From Pseudogymnoascus destructans (Eukaryota; Ascomycota; Leotiomycetes; Thelebolales; Thelebolaceae): a DNA stretch of 64,000 nt. Position 1 is the first letter of the stretch; every line of letters begins with the position of its first letter. Under the pieces are notes generated by a model that was not told where the DNA came from, ran no database searches, and was given only the letters and a program-made list of their open reading frames with translations. Made by a program: the position numbers and the translations under genes. The stretch lies in assembly GCF_001641265.1 (NCBI RefSeq), contig NW_020167523.1, positions 1,178,001-1,242,000 on the forward strand, in the 5' to 3' direction. Below are positions 10,556 through 22,600 of this stretch, one piece after another.

Positions 10556-11923
10556 ATGAGGGTCAGCTTTCGTGCTTGCGGGCTAGTCCTGCTTACCGTC
10601 GCTGCAGATGTTACAAGTGCGATCAAGGTCGATGTCCACGATATTGGTATGCAGTCAGCCGTCTCATCTGCGATCAACCGCTAACTTCACGCAATAGCAT
10701 CCATCAAGGCGGCAGCCAGCAAGGTGGCATACGGCCTGGCGAAGTTCTACACAGGCAATGTCACCAACACCCCCGAAACCATCGGCATTCTAGGGCGTCC
10801 GTACTACTGGTGGGAAGGCGGCGCAATGTGGGGAGCCTTCCTCGACTACTACCGCCTGACCGGCGACTCCTCGTACAACGACATTGCCTACCAAGCCCTC
10901 GTCAGCCAAGTCGGCCCCAACCACGACTACATGGTCCCCATGTACTACAAAGAAGAAGGCAACGACGACCAAGCCTTCTGGGGCTTCGCCGCCATGTCCG
11001 CCGCCGAGCAAGACTGGCGCGCCCCGCCCAGCCCCATCCCCAGCTGGCTGCAACTAACCATCAACCTGTGGAACACCCAAGCCGCGCGCTGGGACACGCT
11101 GCACTGCGGCGGCGGCCTGCGCTGGCAGATCTTCGAGTACAACAACGGGTACACCTACAAAAACACCGTTTCCAACGGAGCCTTCTTCCAGCTCTCCGCC
11201 CGTCTCGCACGCTACACCGGTAACGCAACCTATGCGGAATGGGCTGGCAAGGTATGGGACTGGACGCGCGAAAGCGGGCTCATAGACGACCACTTCAACG
11301 TCTACGACGGTGCCGGCATCGAATCCAACTGCGTCGACATCAACCGCATGCAATTCTCCTACTCTCCGGGCATCTACCTCTACGGCGCCGCCACCATGTA
11401 CAACGCCACATCCGGGAGCTCCTTATGGCGCGAACGCACCCAGGGCCTCCTCGTCCGCACAAACGAGTGGTTCTTCACCCCCTTCCCCAACGCGACGGAT
11501 ATCATGTGGGAAGTCCCCTGCGAGGGCATCCAGGCCTGCAACTACGACATGCTCTCCTTCAAAGCCTACCTCTCGCGCTTCATGTGGGCGACCTCCAAAA
11601 TCGCCCCCTTCACCGCCCCCGCCATCTCGCGCGTCCTGCGCGCCTCGGCCGCCGGCGCCGCATTGGCATGCGATGGCTCGGAAACAGGGGAGCTCTGTGG
11701 CCAGAAGTGGTATACGGGGACGAGCGACGATATCTTTGGGCCGGGACAGCAGATGGCGGCGCTGGAGGTGCTGCAGGGGTTGTTGACGCCGCAGGCGGAC
11801 GCGCCGTTGACGGCTAGGGGGGGGAAGTTGGTGACGAGTGCGTCGCCGGGTAAGGCGGTTGCTGGGGGGGAGGCCGTCGTGGGGGATGTGCCGCCGGCGG
11901 TGCGGTGGAGGTTCCGGCGGTGA
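10556..11923 (+). CDS. GH76 family mannan endo-1,6-alpha-mannosidase (DFG5/DCW1 type)
   Basis: Secreted alpha-1,6-mannan glycosidase or transglycosidase that links GPI mannoproteins into the wall. Exons 10556-10646 and 10698-11923 give 438 aa. The start was chosen because it gives a signal peptide (MRVSFRACGLVLLTVAADVTSA), followed by the family pattern IKAAASKVAYGLAKFYTGN and PYYWWEGGAMWGAFLDYY. The catalytic Asp pair lies in GNDDQAFWGFAAMSAAE (about D120-D121). QFSYSPGIYLYGAATMYN and the Cys residues in the second half fit the family. The protein ends RWRFRR with no hydrophobic GPI-attachment tail, which most fungal members have. Either this is a soluble paralogue or a late frameshift in one of the G-runs near 11816 or 11866 changes the end. 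Confidence 0.92.
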
Positions 11924-14900
11924 GCGCGATGGGTGGGGTGGGAGGATGTGGGCGCTGGGGTGGTGGCTGCGCTGTATTTGTAGGACGTTGTTGGGGTTTT
12001 GTACGTGAAGACGCATGGTATGGGGCATTTGGACCGGCGTTGGCTGATGGCGGGTATAGCGGCGTTGGTTTGGTATAGATGGACGTATATAGTAGCATAA
12101 ATGAATTGTATATACAAACTCACATACCTGTAACAGGACTTCTCACATAGCCCGATTCTTCCATATCATTGATCTGCCGTTGCTCAGCACCCCGAGTCTT
12201 CCATATCATCAAAGCAACGTTGCCATCACTCCCAGTTCTCAAAACGATCAACCGTCGGCCCAGTTGTCAAAATTGTCAAACAATCACCCCCCTCATCCAT
12301 CCCCAATCATTCTATCCCCAACCATCACTCCACGGCTATCACTCGAGACCATCATCATCGCATCCCCCTCCGCCCCAACCGGCCCGCTCACCGCCCACAT
12401 ACTCACCTCATCCTCCCCCGACCGCCGATCCAAGCACACCCGCCGCCCCGCTAGCGCCAAGCTCCCGGCCGCGACGTCGGTGGTGCGGGGTCTGACGTCG
12501 ATCCTGACGTCTGTCATGAGGTCTGTAACAGGTCGATCATAGTAGGTCCCCTTCTTTCAACCATAGTTCCTTTTCTTCAACCATAGTTGACAGCTGCCCT
12601 TTCCTTCAACCATAGTTCCCTTCATAGTTCCCTTCCTCCTAACCATAGTTCCCTTCCTCCTAACCACAGTTCCCTTCCTCCTAACCACAGTTCCCTTCCT
12701 CAACAAAACCCCTCGCCCACTCCCCTCTCGTCCCTTCCCTCGCATCACCACGCGTCCCTTACCTCCTGCGCGCCCTCTCATCCCACAGTTAGCGTTTGGT
12801 ACGTAAAACCACCCCCTAGCTTGGCTGCTATGAACATGTGTGTTAGCATACTCTTGTTGGCTTGTAGGGTACCACACCACATATCTCGGTACTGAATATC
12901 CCATCACACCGCATACCATACCATACCCAGCACAGCGCGTGGCCCCGCCCGCCGCGCGCACACAGGGTCTCAGCACCTTGTCAGAGCGGCATGCGGCGGC
13001 GTCCTGGGGTACGTGCGTGCGGTATTGGTGCACGAGTGTACTGGCGGTTTGATAAGTTTATCAAGAGGAGGAGATGGACGAGTTCTTCCAGAGGGGCTTA
13101 TCAGCTACTGTCCCCATTATGCGGTGGTAGTGGTATATCTCCTCCCGAGCGTGACACCGCGAAGGAGCGAGAATCCTTCCGCGTCGGGATGGCGCATCAT
13201 ATGTACACTACACATCTTGTTCGGAGTATAGTTCCCCATGCTGCCGGCATTTAACCATCAGCATCCTAGTAAAGCCGCGCCAACCCGCCCGCCGCTCGAC
13301 AGGAGTTATGCAATTCCCACCCCCAGTGCATCCCTGGTATACGAGTTTATCTTTACAACCACCCACCTCCCTGTAACAACAACCCCCACGTCGAAACCCC
13401 AACACAAACACAGGTCGCGGTGTGCCCTGTGTTTATCAAAGCTGGGTGCTGGGGGGAAGGTAGTATCCGTATTGCAACTTGGCGCGCACGGCTTCGAGGT
13501 AGTATATGCGAGGAGATGAGGATGTGAAATCAGGTGCGAGGAAGCGAGCAAGGCTGGGCAAGCGGGCGGGCGCCTCACCATGCCGTGCCATCAGCCTGCC
13601 TACCTAACGTTACCATACTGCACAGCACAGCACGCACAGTGCAGTCAGTGTTGGCGTTTGTTGGCCCCGCCAGCCTAGCACCCAGCAAAATATGACAGTT
13701 CCAACTAATACTTGGGTCTAATATGGACAGCAAGGCTACCCCCTATCGGCAGCGCGACGGAGCGGGCTGCGCCTACTACCTACGCATGTACGGGGGGGGT
13801 ATGTACGGGGTAAATGATGCCATCCCCACGTTATGAGATGTGATAACATCTGCACCTGCACCTGCCGTGCTCCCCCCATCCGCCATTCCCCGCCCCCGCC
13901 CCATCCTCCCTCTCCTTCCCCCTCCCATCCCCCCCGTCCTTCCCCTCCCACCACGGGGTACCAACGGCAGTGGGATAGGAACGCAGCAGCGTCACGGCAT
14001 TCACCCCCCCACACTGTAAGTTAGATCCGACGATCACATCCCCTTAACTACCTAACACGAGTGATCAGGGCGATCGGTGGGCCAGTGTCGGTGGGGGGGA
14101 ATGAGGTCACGCGCCTGGAATACAAGAACGGGACTTTTCTTCACATAGAGGGGGGAGGAAGAGAAGTTGGGGCGGGAGTGGAGGGGGGGGGGGAACAAGA
14201 GGTCACGGAGATGAGGAAGGTGAGGTAAGTGATTAATGTCTATAATTCCCGCTTCTGCTTCCAATACTACAAAGTTCATCCACCCATCCCGTGCCCATCT
14301 CCTTCTCCCCGCCCCAGATAAAAACATGAAAAAAAAAAAACATCGAGTACAATTCTTATTCTCGTTATTAAGTCTACAGTTTATCCCCCCGTCTTCCCCA
14401 TCCCATCCATCACCCCGCATCATCCCAGAAGAAAGGCAGCAAATCATAATAAAACCCAATTTTGCTTTTCAAAGGGAATCTCATCCAGAAAAGTATAAAA
14501 TGCCCTCCCTCCCAAAACCACCGTCATCGAGGAAAGGCCGTGAAACCAAAAATGTGAAGTGGTGTTTGATTATTTTTTGTGGTTTGTTGTGGAGAAAGTT
14601 GTTTGCTGTGGAGAACTTGCGTGGAGTGAAGAGTGAGGGTGTTTGCTTGCGTGTGTGCGATGAGAAGCGTGTCGAGTGAGAAGCATGCGTATCATCATTC
14701 GTTTCGTGCCAGTAATCGACAGTTCCCGCTCGAAACCTCCCCCATCCCCCCTCCCATCCCCCCTCCCATCTCCACCATCGCAAGCAGATACAGCAAAAGA
14801 GTATTAAAGGATCGAATCGTAAAAGTTGTTGTAATAGTAAAGTGAAGAGTTCATCCCAGTCCCATAACCCGCCCATGCCCTATTCCTCATCATAAAAAAA

Positions 14901-15030
14901 CAAGTTACCAAAGGTAAAAAACTCCACTCGAGGTAATCGCGCAGAAAAAGCAAACAAGTCTATAATCGTCCAATCCCAATAACCCCCATCCCATTCCCAT
15001 CTCATCACATCAATCAATCCCATCACTAAC
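11924..15030. other. gene-poor, repeat-rich interval
   Basis: Three kilobases between GH76 and the 3' end of creA. Contains a duplicated segment near 12150-12215 (two copies of a sequence containing TTCCATATCAT), a C/T-rich minisatellite at 12553-12704, C- and G-rich homopolymers and A-rich tracts. Open frames are low-complexity (Pro/Ser/His) and mirrored on the other strand, so I call none. Confidence 0.5.
12553..12704. repeat. minisatellite with CCATAGTTCC core
   Basis: Eight or so imperfect copies, first as TTTCAACCATAGTTCC and then as a roughly 19-bp unit, CCTCCTAACCACAGTTCCC. Open in several frames, but the translation is simply the repeat. Confidence 0.85.
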
Positions 15031-16320
15031 TCATATCCTCTCCAAATCCCCCGCCAGCGACCCGGCCGTCGAGCTCTGCCCACTCGAATTAAACCCACTC
15101 TCCACACTCAGCAGATCCTGCAGCGCAACCTTGGGCACCTGCGGCACTGGCAACTTGCGCTGCGCCCCGTCCGCACGAGACATGATATCGCTAATCGTCA
15201 TCCCCTGCCTCGGGCCCTGCGGCGTCACGGTACTCGGATTATTGTACTGCTGATCCAACTTCTGCGGCTCCATCGGCGCCAACGCCGGCGCGTGCTGGAG
15301 ACTCAGATTACGAATACCCGGCAGATCGTAGCCACTCCCATACGGCGCAATGTACGGACGCAGACGCGGCGAGTGCGCGGGCGTCGCGAGCGGTGTGTGG
15401 TCGGGCGTTGGGGATAGGGAGTCGGAGAAGGTTGGGGAGGAGGGCGCGGTGGACTGTGGGGAGTTGGGACGGCTGCGCTTGGCGTGGCGGTGGGCGTAGT
15501 GGTCCTCCTCGTTCTCGTACGAGTGCGAGCGCGACATGGCGTAGGCGGACAGCGAGGGCAGGTGGTTGCGGCTGCTGTGGCTGTAGTAGGGGTGGTGTCT
15601 CGAGCTGCAGTGCTGGGGGAGGTGCGTGGCGGGCATGCTCTCACGCTCGACTTGGGTTGCGGCGGTGGCGAGCATGTTGATGTCTAGCGAGTGCTGCTGG
15701 CCGTTGTTTGGGCTCGAGCCATTGCTGCGACCATACGGGTTGAGATTCGATGGAGGTGCCGTGGCGTATGTAGCGTACGAATGAGGTGGTGAGACGTTGG
15801 GTGAGCCAATGGCCGATGCGGGTGCGGAGCGAGAGAAGCTCTGGCTTGGTGGTGGCATCATGTTGGCCATGTCTTGCTGTTGTCCGTGCTGTTGTCCGTT
15901 CTGCATGGGGTTGACATTCTGCTGTCCCTTGTTGCTTCTCCTCGAGTTGGGGTTGTTGTGGATTCTCGAGTGGCGGGTGAGCTCATCCGATCGGCTGAAG
16001 CGCTTGGTGCAGCCCTGGAACTGGCAAGCGTGAGGCTTCTCACCGGTGTGGGTTCGGATGTGTCTGGTCTGGTGCTCGAGGCGGTGGAAAGCCTTATCGC
16101 ACAGGGGGCACTTGTAAGGACGTGGCAGGTCGGCTCTCTCCTCGCCGCCTTGCTGCCCAGATCCCATGTTGGGCATCATACTCACAGCTGCCATTTCTGC
16201 CTCTTGCTGCTTCTGTTGGTCCGACAGGAACGCCGATTTTTGCCTCGCAGCCTCTTGATCGAGGGTAGATTGCGGGTTCAATAAATTTGAAAAATCTACT
16301 GCAGAAGAGGCTCGTTGCAT
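15031..16320 (-). CDS. creA: CreA/Cre1 carbon catabolite repressor (Mig1 type C2H2)
   Basis: DNA-binding repressor that shuts off genes for alternative carbon sources when glucose is present. Single exon, 429 aa. The start at 16320 gives MQRASSAVDFSNLLNPQS, the expected N terminus; a longer open frame upstream has no family similarity. Zinc fingers lie at 69-91 (YKCPLCDKAFHRLEHQTRH) and 97-121 (ACQFQGCTKRFSRSDELTRH), followed by the conserved SRIHNNPNSRR linker. The centre is rich in Gln, Ser and Pro with a basic HAKRSRPNSP patch. The C-terminal segment MTISDIMSRADGAQRKLPVP plus KVALQDLLS is the conserved repression region. The gene is isolated: about 3.1 kb downstream and 8.8 kb upstream are free of convincing genes. 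Confidence 0.97.
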   Translation of the reverse strand: MQRASSAVDFSNLLNPQSTLDQEAARQKSAFLSDQQKQQEAEMAAVSMMPNMGSGQQGGEERADLPRPYKCPLCDKAFHRLEHQTRHIRTHTGEKPHACQFQGCTKRFSRSDELTRHSRIHNNPNSRRSNKGQQNVNPMQNGQQHGQQQDMANMMPPPSQSFSRSAPASAIGSPNVSPPHSYATYATAPPSNLNPYGRSNGSSPNNGQQHSLDINMLATAATQVERESMPATHLPQHCSSRHHPYYSHSSRNHLPSLSAYAMSRSHSYENEEDHYAHRHAKRSRPNSPQSTAPSSPTFSDSLSPTPDHTPLATPAHSPRLRPYIAPYGSGYDLPGIRNLSLQHAPALAPMEPQKLDQQYNNPSTVTPQGPRQGMTISDIMSRADGAQRKLPVPQVPKVALQDLLSVESGFNSSGQSSTAGSLAGDLERI

Positions 16321-17060
16321 GTGATCGCCGCCGCAACGTAGTCGAAAGTCTTTGGTTGAGGCGACAATAAGGTAATCTCGAAACAAGCAGTGACGATGTT
16401 AACGAGAGTACGAATCAACGTTGTCGATAATTGATCGTTGGGTCGAATTGTTGCTGGGGGGGTTGAGTGTTTTGGGGGGGGGAGGGGGGGGGAGGGGGGG
16501 GGGGGGGGGGTGGTAGAAGGCGGAAGTGATAAAAATTTGGGTGTATGTTGGGTGGTGTTCGGTTGAAGATCGTGGAGAAGGTCGAGTAGTCGTAGTATTG
16601 TAGTAGAATAGACGGGGGGGAACGAGAACGTTTGTGGGCGGACGTGGGGATGATATTATAAAAATTGTCCGGGGTGGGGGGGGGTGGGTGAAGGGGGGGG
16701 TGAGTGAGGGGGGGTGTGGTGGTTGAAGTGGATTTGGAGGTGGAGGAGGGGGGGTTCTTGGGTGGATGTGGGTGTGGGTTGGTTGTGTGGGTGTGGTTGT
16801 ATGGTTGGTTGTATGGTGTGTGATGTTCCTCTGCGCGGCAAGTAACGATTTTTGTGAATTGCGAATTGTGAATTGTGAATTGTGGCGTTGATTGTATCGG
16901 GATAAGACGTATCTCTGCTGGTCCTGCTACTATTTCTTGTCTTGTCTCTTCTTGCTTTGTTCTTGCTTTGTTGGCTCCTTTAATAGTGACGGAATGGTTC
17001 AGGGCGAAACTCGGTATACTTGTAGATTCGTTTCGTACGTTGTCAGACTCTCTTCCCCGC
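16321..17060 (-). promoter_or_regulatory. creA upstream region with dense G-tracts
   Basis: On the plus strand, 16455-16760 is dominated by runs of G, including an interrupted run at about 16474-16510, and many GTGGGG and GTGGAG words, which fit the CreA consensus SYGGRG. Direct repeats of a GAATTGTG-like word lie at about 16856-16884. This could be a long 5' leader or promoter; self-binding by CreA is inference. Confidence 0.5.
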
Positions 17061-17873
17061 AAAAGTGAGATGGTGGTAGGTGGGATGTTTCTGGTGGAAA
17101 ATGAGGCTTTCCCTTGTCGGGCTATTTTTCTCTTTTTTCTCTTTCTTTCTTCTCTTTCTTGTCTTTCTTGTCTTTCTTGTCTTTCTTCTCTTGGGTTCTC
17201 TTGGGGATTTTCCTCCTTTTCCTCCTTGTCCTGTTGGGAGAGCCACCGGAAGTTGCAGTGATCCAGTTGGGGAGCAGCGATGATGTGGCTATGATGATGT
17301 GGCCCGGCGTGCTTTTAGGCTGGGGCGCCGAGGGAGATTTGTAAGGAGCAAGAATGGTAATGTGGGGAAGAATCAACGCCGAGTCGTGCGAGGAGTTGAG
17401 AGAGAGGTAGTGCCGTGATTGCCAGTCCGCAAGAGCTTAGAAATCTGGAGTACGGAGTTATGTAACCGAGGGCGAAGGGGGATCGGATGTCTTGTACAGT
17501 AGTGTTGTGTTGTGTTGTGTTTTTGATGTCTTTTATGTCTCTGGTTATTTCTCCAGAATTACGTAGAGAAACATACTATGTAGATACGTAAAATCTACGA
17601 CGATGGTCCCTTCACTCACATTCACACTACGAATCCACAAGGCAACAAGGCAGGAGCCATCTCCGTACAGTAGTCTAGTTAGAGTACCAAAGAGTACCAA
17701 CTAAGTACGTACAACAACTGGAAAGGTATTTTTCACAAGCCAAGCCATGCACCAGATCGACGGGGCTGGAGCAGTACGGAGTACTGTACTCGTACTTTAG
17801 ATATGGGAGATGTACGGAACATGGGAGCAGTACGGAGTACTGTACTCGTACTTTAGATATGTACTTTAGATAT

Positions 17874-18103
17874 GGGAGATGTACGGAACATGGGAGATGT
17901 ACGGAACATGGGAGATGTACGGAACATGGGAGATGTACGGAACATGGGAGATGTACGGAACTTGGGAGATGTACGGAACATGGGAGATATACGGAACATG
18001 GGAGATATACGGAACATGGGAGATATACGGAACATGGGAGACATACGGAACATGGGAGATATACGGAACATGGGAGATATACGGAACACATGGGAGATAT
18101 ACG
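17874..18103. repeat. 18-bp minisatellite, 13 copies
   Basis: Tandem units of GGGAGATGTACGGAACAT; the first six mostly carry GATGTAC and the later ones GATATAC or GACATAC. Since 18 is a multiple of three, several frames stay open (for example MFRISP repeats on the minus strand), but this is an artefact of the repeat. A related unit also appears at about 17805-17825 beside a GAGTACTGTACTC block. Confidence 0.95.
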
Positions 18104-18319
18104 GCTATCCCCCTCCCAGATCCGCACTCTGATTACCCATTTTTAGCATCGAAAAGGGGGGTCGTAATCGTACTGTAATGGCAACAACAACGGATCGATG
18201 GCGTGCTTCCCGCCGCCGCCGCCGTTTCCATGCGTGAGAAAGGGAGATGGACAGTCGCTTTGCTCAACTCTACTAGGGTTACAGTACCAGCTAACAATAA
18301 ATCCCACCACCAATTCCCA

Positions 18320-18640
18320 TACACCCCCACACACCTCCACACACCTCCACACACCTCCACACCCCTCCACACACCTCCACACCCCTCCACACCCCTCCAC
18401 ACCCCAGCTACCAGCTACATACAGTACTAGAAATCCCCACCCCATCGCACCCCATCGCACCCCATCGCACCCCATCCCACCCCATCCCACCCCATCCCAC
18501 CCCATCCCACCCCATCCCACCCCATCCCACCCCATCCCACCCCATCCCACCCCATCCCACCCCATCCCACCACCCCATCCCACCCCATCCCACCCCCTCC
18601 ACCACCCCCTCCACCACACCACCACACCACCACCACCGCC
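18320..18640. repeat. CACACCTCCA and CACCCCATCC tandem arrays
   Basis: From about 18320 to 18410 a 10-bp CACACCTCCA-like array. From about 18435 to 18600 roughly sixteen copies of a 10-bp CACCCCATCC unit (the first three or four with G at the last position), then CCACC-rich sequence. Confidence 0.9.
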
Positions 18641-19636
18641 CATCCCTCCCAGACAAAACAAACACGTCCTCCACTACACGTGCCCGATAAGAAAGAGTAG
18701 GAATGGGATACAGGGCTGCCATCCAGACCTCCAGACAACTTCCATCTCGGCACAGGCCTCCGTAGACTCGGTACCTGAACCTCATCAAAGCGAGCCACTC
18801 CACCCCCGTTCCTGTATGTCCCCTGCCCCCAGCTTCCCCAGAGCCGAGGCTCATCTCTATCCCCGTACCCGTAGTACGTCCTATAACCAAAGATACAAGA
18901 TACACCACCTCACGTCACTCGCCACTTGCAACGCACGCTCAAGAAATGCTTGCTGTACTTTCTCCCTCCTCACCGAACGACCGCGGTCCTCAATCCCCCG
19001 AGGTCGCCGAGGATGAACGACCCCCACCGACCAAACGCTCATGCTTCACCGCCGTCCCCATTGACACCTCCCCCCGCATCCGCATGTGAACTTTCCAACT
19101 TTCCAACCACCACGGCATAATCTGCACCCGTCGTCTTCTTATTACACCGAACCGTACGCATTGTCTGACACGGCGCCACGGCCGCGACAGCGCCGGGGGG
19201 ATGGCCGATTGTCCCCTGAAGTCCCGTGCTGGCGGGGCCTGGCCCCACCAGCACAAGGCCCCTGCCTGTCCACTCCGTCATGTTGAGGGGACCCCCAGCC
19301 GCTGTACCCGGCAGGCTGAGCGGATCTGATAACTCAGGTTTGTGCATCTCTGGCGCGGACGTTGGGGAGTTGTCTCATGCGCTGTCGGTGCAGGATCACT
19401 CCGTATAGACGTCTCTCTTGGTATGCTCGTATACGTATACGACTCTCACCTTCCCGGCCACGGTCCGGCGGCTTTTGGCCAGTTTACCCGCATGCTTGCC
19501 ACCATTTCACCACACTCCCTGCCTCCTGGCGTCCTCCCACCCACCCACCTTCCAGAAACCACACACACACCATCGACGCTCTTGCTGCGAACACGTTACA
19601 TCGCCGCACCTTCCCCCCCCCCCCCCCCCCCTCCCC

Positions 19637-19681
19637 ATAGTCCCGTCCCTGCGAGCCGCAAGGTCGTAGGGACGGGACTAT
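19637..19681. repeat. 18-bp near-perfect inverted repeat
   Basis: Arms 19637-19654 and 19664-19681 match except at one position, around a 9-nt loop. It lies directly after a long C-run. Confidence 0.9.
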
Positions 19682-22600
19682 TAGCCTTTGAGATGGCGCC
19701 GTTTGGGTAAATTGGCTGGGAATAATATTACCTGCGTAGAGTTGGTAGTACTGTATGGGGGACAGGACGCTACATACAGAGCCGCCGATCTATGGTGCAG
19801 GGGGAGCTGAAATCGCCTCGAAATCTACAGCACCATCGATTTGTGGGGAAATACACTATCCCCCCATATCATCCTCAACCCACCGTATATTCACTCCAAA
19901 ACACAGATCTCAGATTTGGCGCCTCCACTGTCTCACCTCGCGTAACCCCCTTCGCGGCGCCACCGTGCGTACGCGGGATCCCGTTTGTAGGTTTCGCTGG
20001 GTGGCGTGCGAAGTGTGTCCTGTATGGACTCCCTATCGGGCAGGCTGGGGAATGCATCCAGATGGACGACAGCGCTGGGATAGGATACGATGGGGATGGA
20101 CATTGCGCAATCACGATACTTGGTACGTACGTATGTGCTTAACCCTTCGTTGGCTGGCTTCTAGACCTTACACAGAGTAAATTCTTGTATACCTTGAAAC
20201 AGAGATGACACATATTACATCAGCCTCCCGTGAAGCGTCATCCTGCCTAAATAGGTAAAATAGGAAAGCAAATCTTAAAAAAGAACCATCATATCTCAAT
20301 TTTTCCTTTCTTTTTTCCCTGTCCTTTGTTTTTTCCCCTGTATACTTTATTTTAGCGAAAACCAAGTAAAAAACCAGACTTGTCATAAAATAAAGTTAAA
20401 ATTCGTGAGGCGGACCAACCCCCGCATCTCAATCACCACACTTGGACAAATCAGTCCTGTGAGACAATAACCCCGCAAACACTCCCCGCATTTCCCCAGC
20501 CAGCCAACAAACAAGCCCAAAGTTCGCAAAAATTTCGTTTTGTTTGTCTCTCACTGCACCACGCCGCCGCGCTGTACGTAAGGGGAGGGGACTGCTATGC
20601 ACCCACTACCCTGGGGGTCTGGGTAGTGGTACAGTACAGCCCATACAGTAGGGTGGGTTGTAGTTAGTCCGCGAAGCGATCGCGCCGAGTCTAACCGTGG
20701 CGGAAGGGAGATGGGACATCAATGTAACGAGGTAGTGGATCTGGGGAGGGGTGGTTTCAGGCGGCCTGCAGCTGCTTCTGGGGTTGCACTACGTTTAGGG
20801 AGTGTCTTGGATGGGAGAGGGAGGGTGATGTGCTGTCACTCACTCACTCATACTCGCTGCGATTCACGAATCTGAGACTTTTGGGGCTGCCTGTGCAACC
20901 CCCCAGGTTCCCAACTCCGCGACAATCAGCCAGCCAGCCCCGTTCGCATTAGGCTAAACCGCCTGCGCTGTGCGACCGGCGGCCGCCGGCGTCGGGTCGG
21001 TGAGATTGGCGGGTTCTGGGGGAAAAGAAGATGCGAGGCAAGGTGTGTTGGTTGCTGTGGATGTAGGTATCCGCGAACCTCGCTCGCAATAATGTTCGAC
21101 TACGCCAACAGTACCTGGGTTCCCCGCAGCCTTCCCCGCACAAATGCCAGTATCCGGGTATCTCGTCCGTTCACCCAGCCCGCGCGGCGTCGTGCCTCTG
21201 TATCAGCGAGCAGGAGGAGCAAGAGGAGCAAACGCACGGCTGATCCGAGCACACAGCCAGAGAAGTCTCATATCTCCCCCTCATCTCGGATCTCCTCCGG
21301 CCCTCCTCCCCCTCCTCCTTCCTTTCTCTGCCAAGGCCCAACCATCACTCTATGACGTCACGACTGTAAGCGCGGGTTGGAGGGTACAGGACAGGGTGTG
21401 CGGAGGCGGCTTGGCGGTGGCGCGGCGGCTTATACATGTGTGCGTCCCCACAAAATTGGCGGCGCTGACGATGCAGCGGGGGTGATGGAGGCTTGGCTTG
21501 TTGAGGCGCGTGTCTCGGCGGTTGACGGTACGAGGTTGCAGCGCTGTCACCTTGCTGATGTTGGGAATCCCCCCCACGATCTACCCAGCTGTGCCCCCCA
21601 CTTTGGGAGCACTGGTGTGCAATGCGCTGTGATGTGCTGAGACAGCGCGGACAAGCGTGCCAGCGATGTCAGTTCCAGATATTGCCGGGAGGGGGGACAA
21701 ATCTCCGAGAGAATCCGATCAGATACAGCGCTCCCTCGATCCGTCTATCCCCGAGCGCTGGGCACGATGCGCGGTGGAGCGTAACGACTGGATCGGCCGG
21801 AGCCAGTAACCCTGATTTTGACCATTTTGGGGGGCTTTCCCTTCGCGGATGGGGGAAACCAAGTGGATGCCGGACGGTGATTAATCCGGGTGATTCCTTT
21901 CCACCCAAAGCGGCACGATCGATAAATTTGCTTGCCTAGCTCCAGTACTTTGCAACATAAAAAGCTTCCCCACATTCATCTCTCCTTCCCAATGCGTAAA
22001 ATCTGAGAAGGAAGCAGCCGCCTAGTAAGCAAAAACACGTGTTCCCACAATTTCTGATGTGGCTTTTTTGTCCATCGAGTCCCTTTTCTCGCCACGAAGC
22101 CACCGTGCACGCAAAATATCGAGTCGGCCCGCAACGCCGGCCATACGACGGACTCTCTCCGATCTGACCTCAGCAATTGAAGATTTTCATGATACCCTCT
22201 TATCTGTCCCTCCACGCCGTTTCTCTGCCCCATCGTAAGCCCGCCCCGTCTCTCCCTTTGCCTAAACTCACACGGGGGGTCGCGATCCGAAGTCCTCCGG
22301 CGGGGGCACCAGCAGCCTCTGCCGTGGACGATACAGCGCCTACGTATCGGCCTTCTTCCCTTCTCAGCTGCATACTTGCACGGTAGCACTGCGGAAACCG
22401 TTGGGGAGGGTGGAGATGGTAATCTCGAACGGCTCTTTCCATTACGGCGTCGCCGCCGTACAATGTCCCACCGCGCGCAGCAGTGCTGATGACGGGTTAA
22501 TGAGTAACCCCCCTGCTTGTGCCCTTATCTCCCCAGGCTGTACCACCCTTCACCTACCCCCTTTTTTCCTCATCTTTCTAGCATGTGAAAGTGAAACCCT

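Noticed and set aside
12180..12542. 120-residue Pro/Ser-rich plus-strand frame
   Set aside because: Low complexity, no start context or introns, frames open in parallel on both strands.
17874..18103. Possible CRISPR-like array
   Set aside because: Direct tandem repeats without spacers, in a eukaryotic genome; a minisatellite.
17675..18178. Repeat proteins on both strands (MFRISP or EMYGTW repeats)
   Set aside because: They are translations of an 18-bp minisatellite in different frames; not evidence of genes.
18143..19016. Long frames over the CCCACCCCAT arrays
   Set aside because: Repeat artefacts with His/Pro or Gly/Trp translations.
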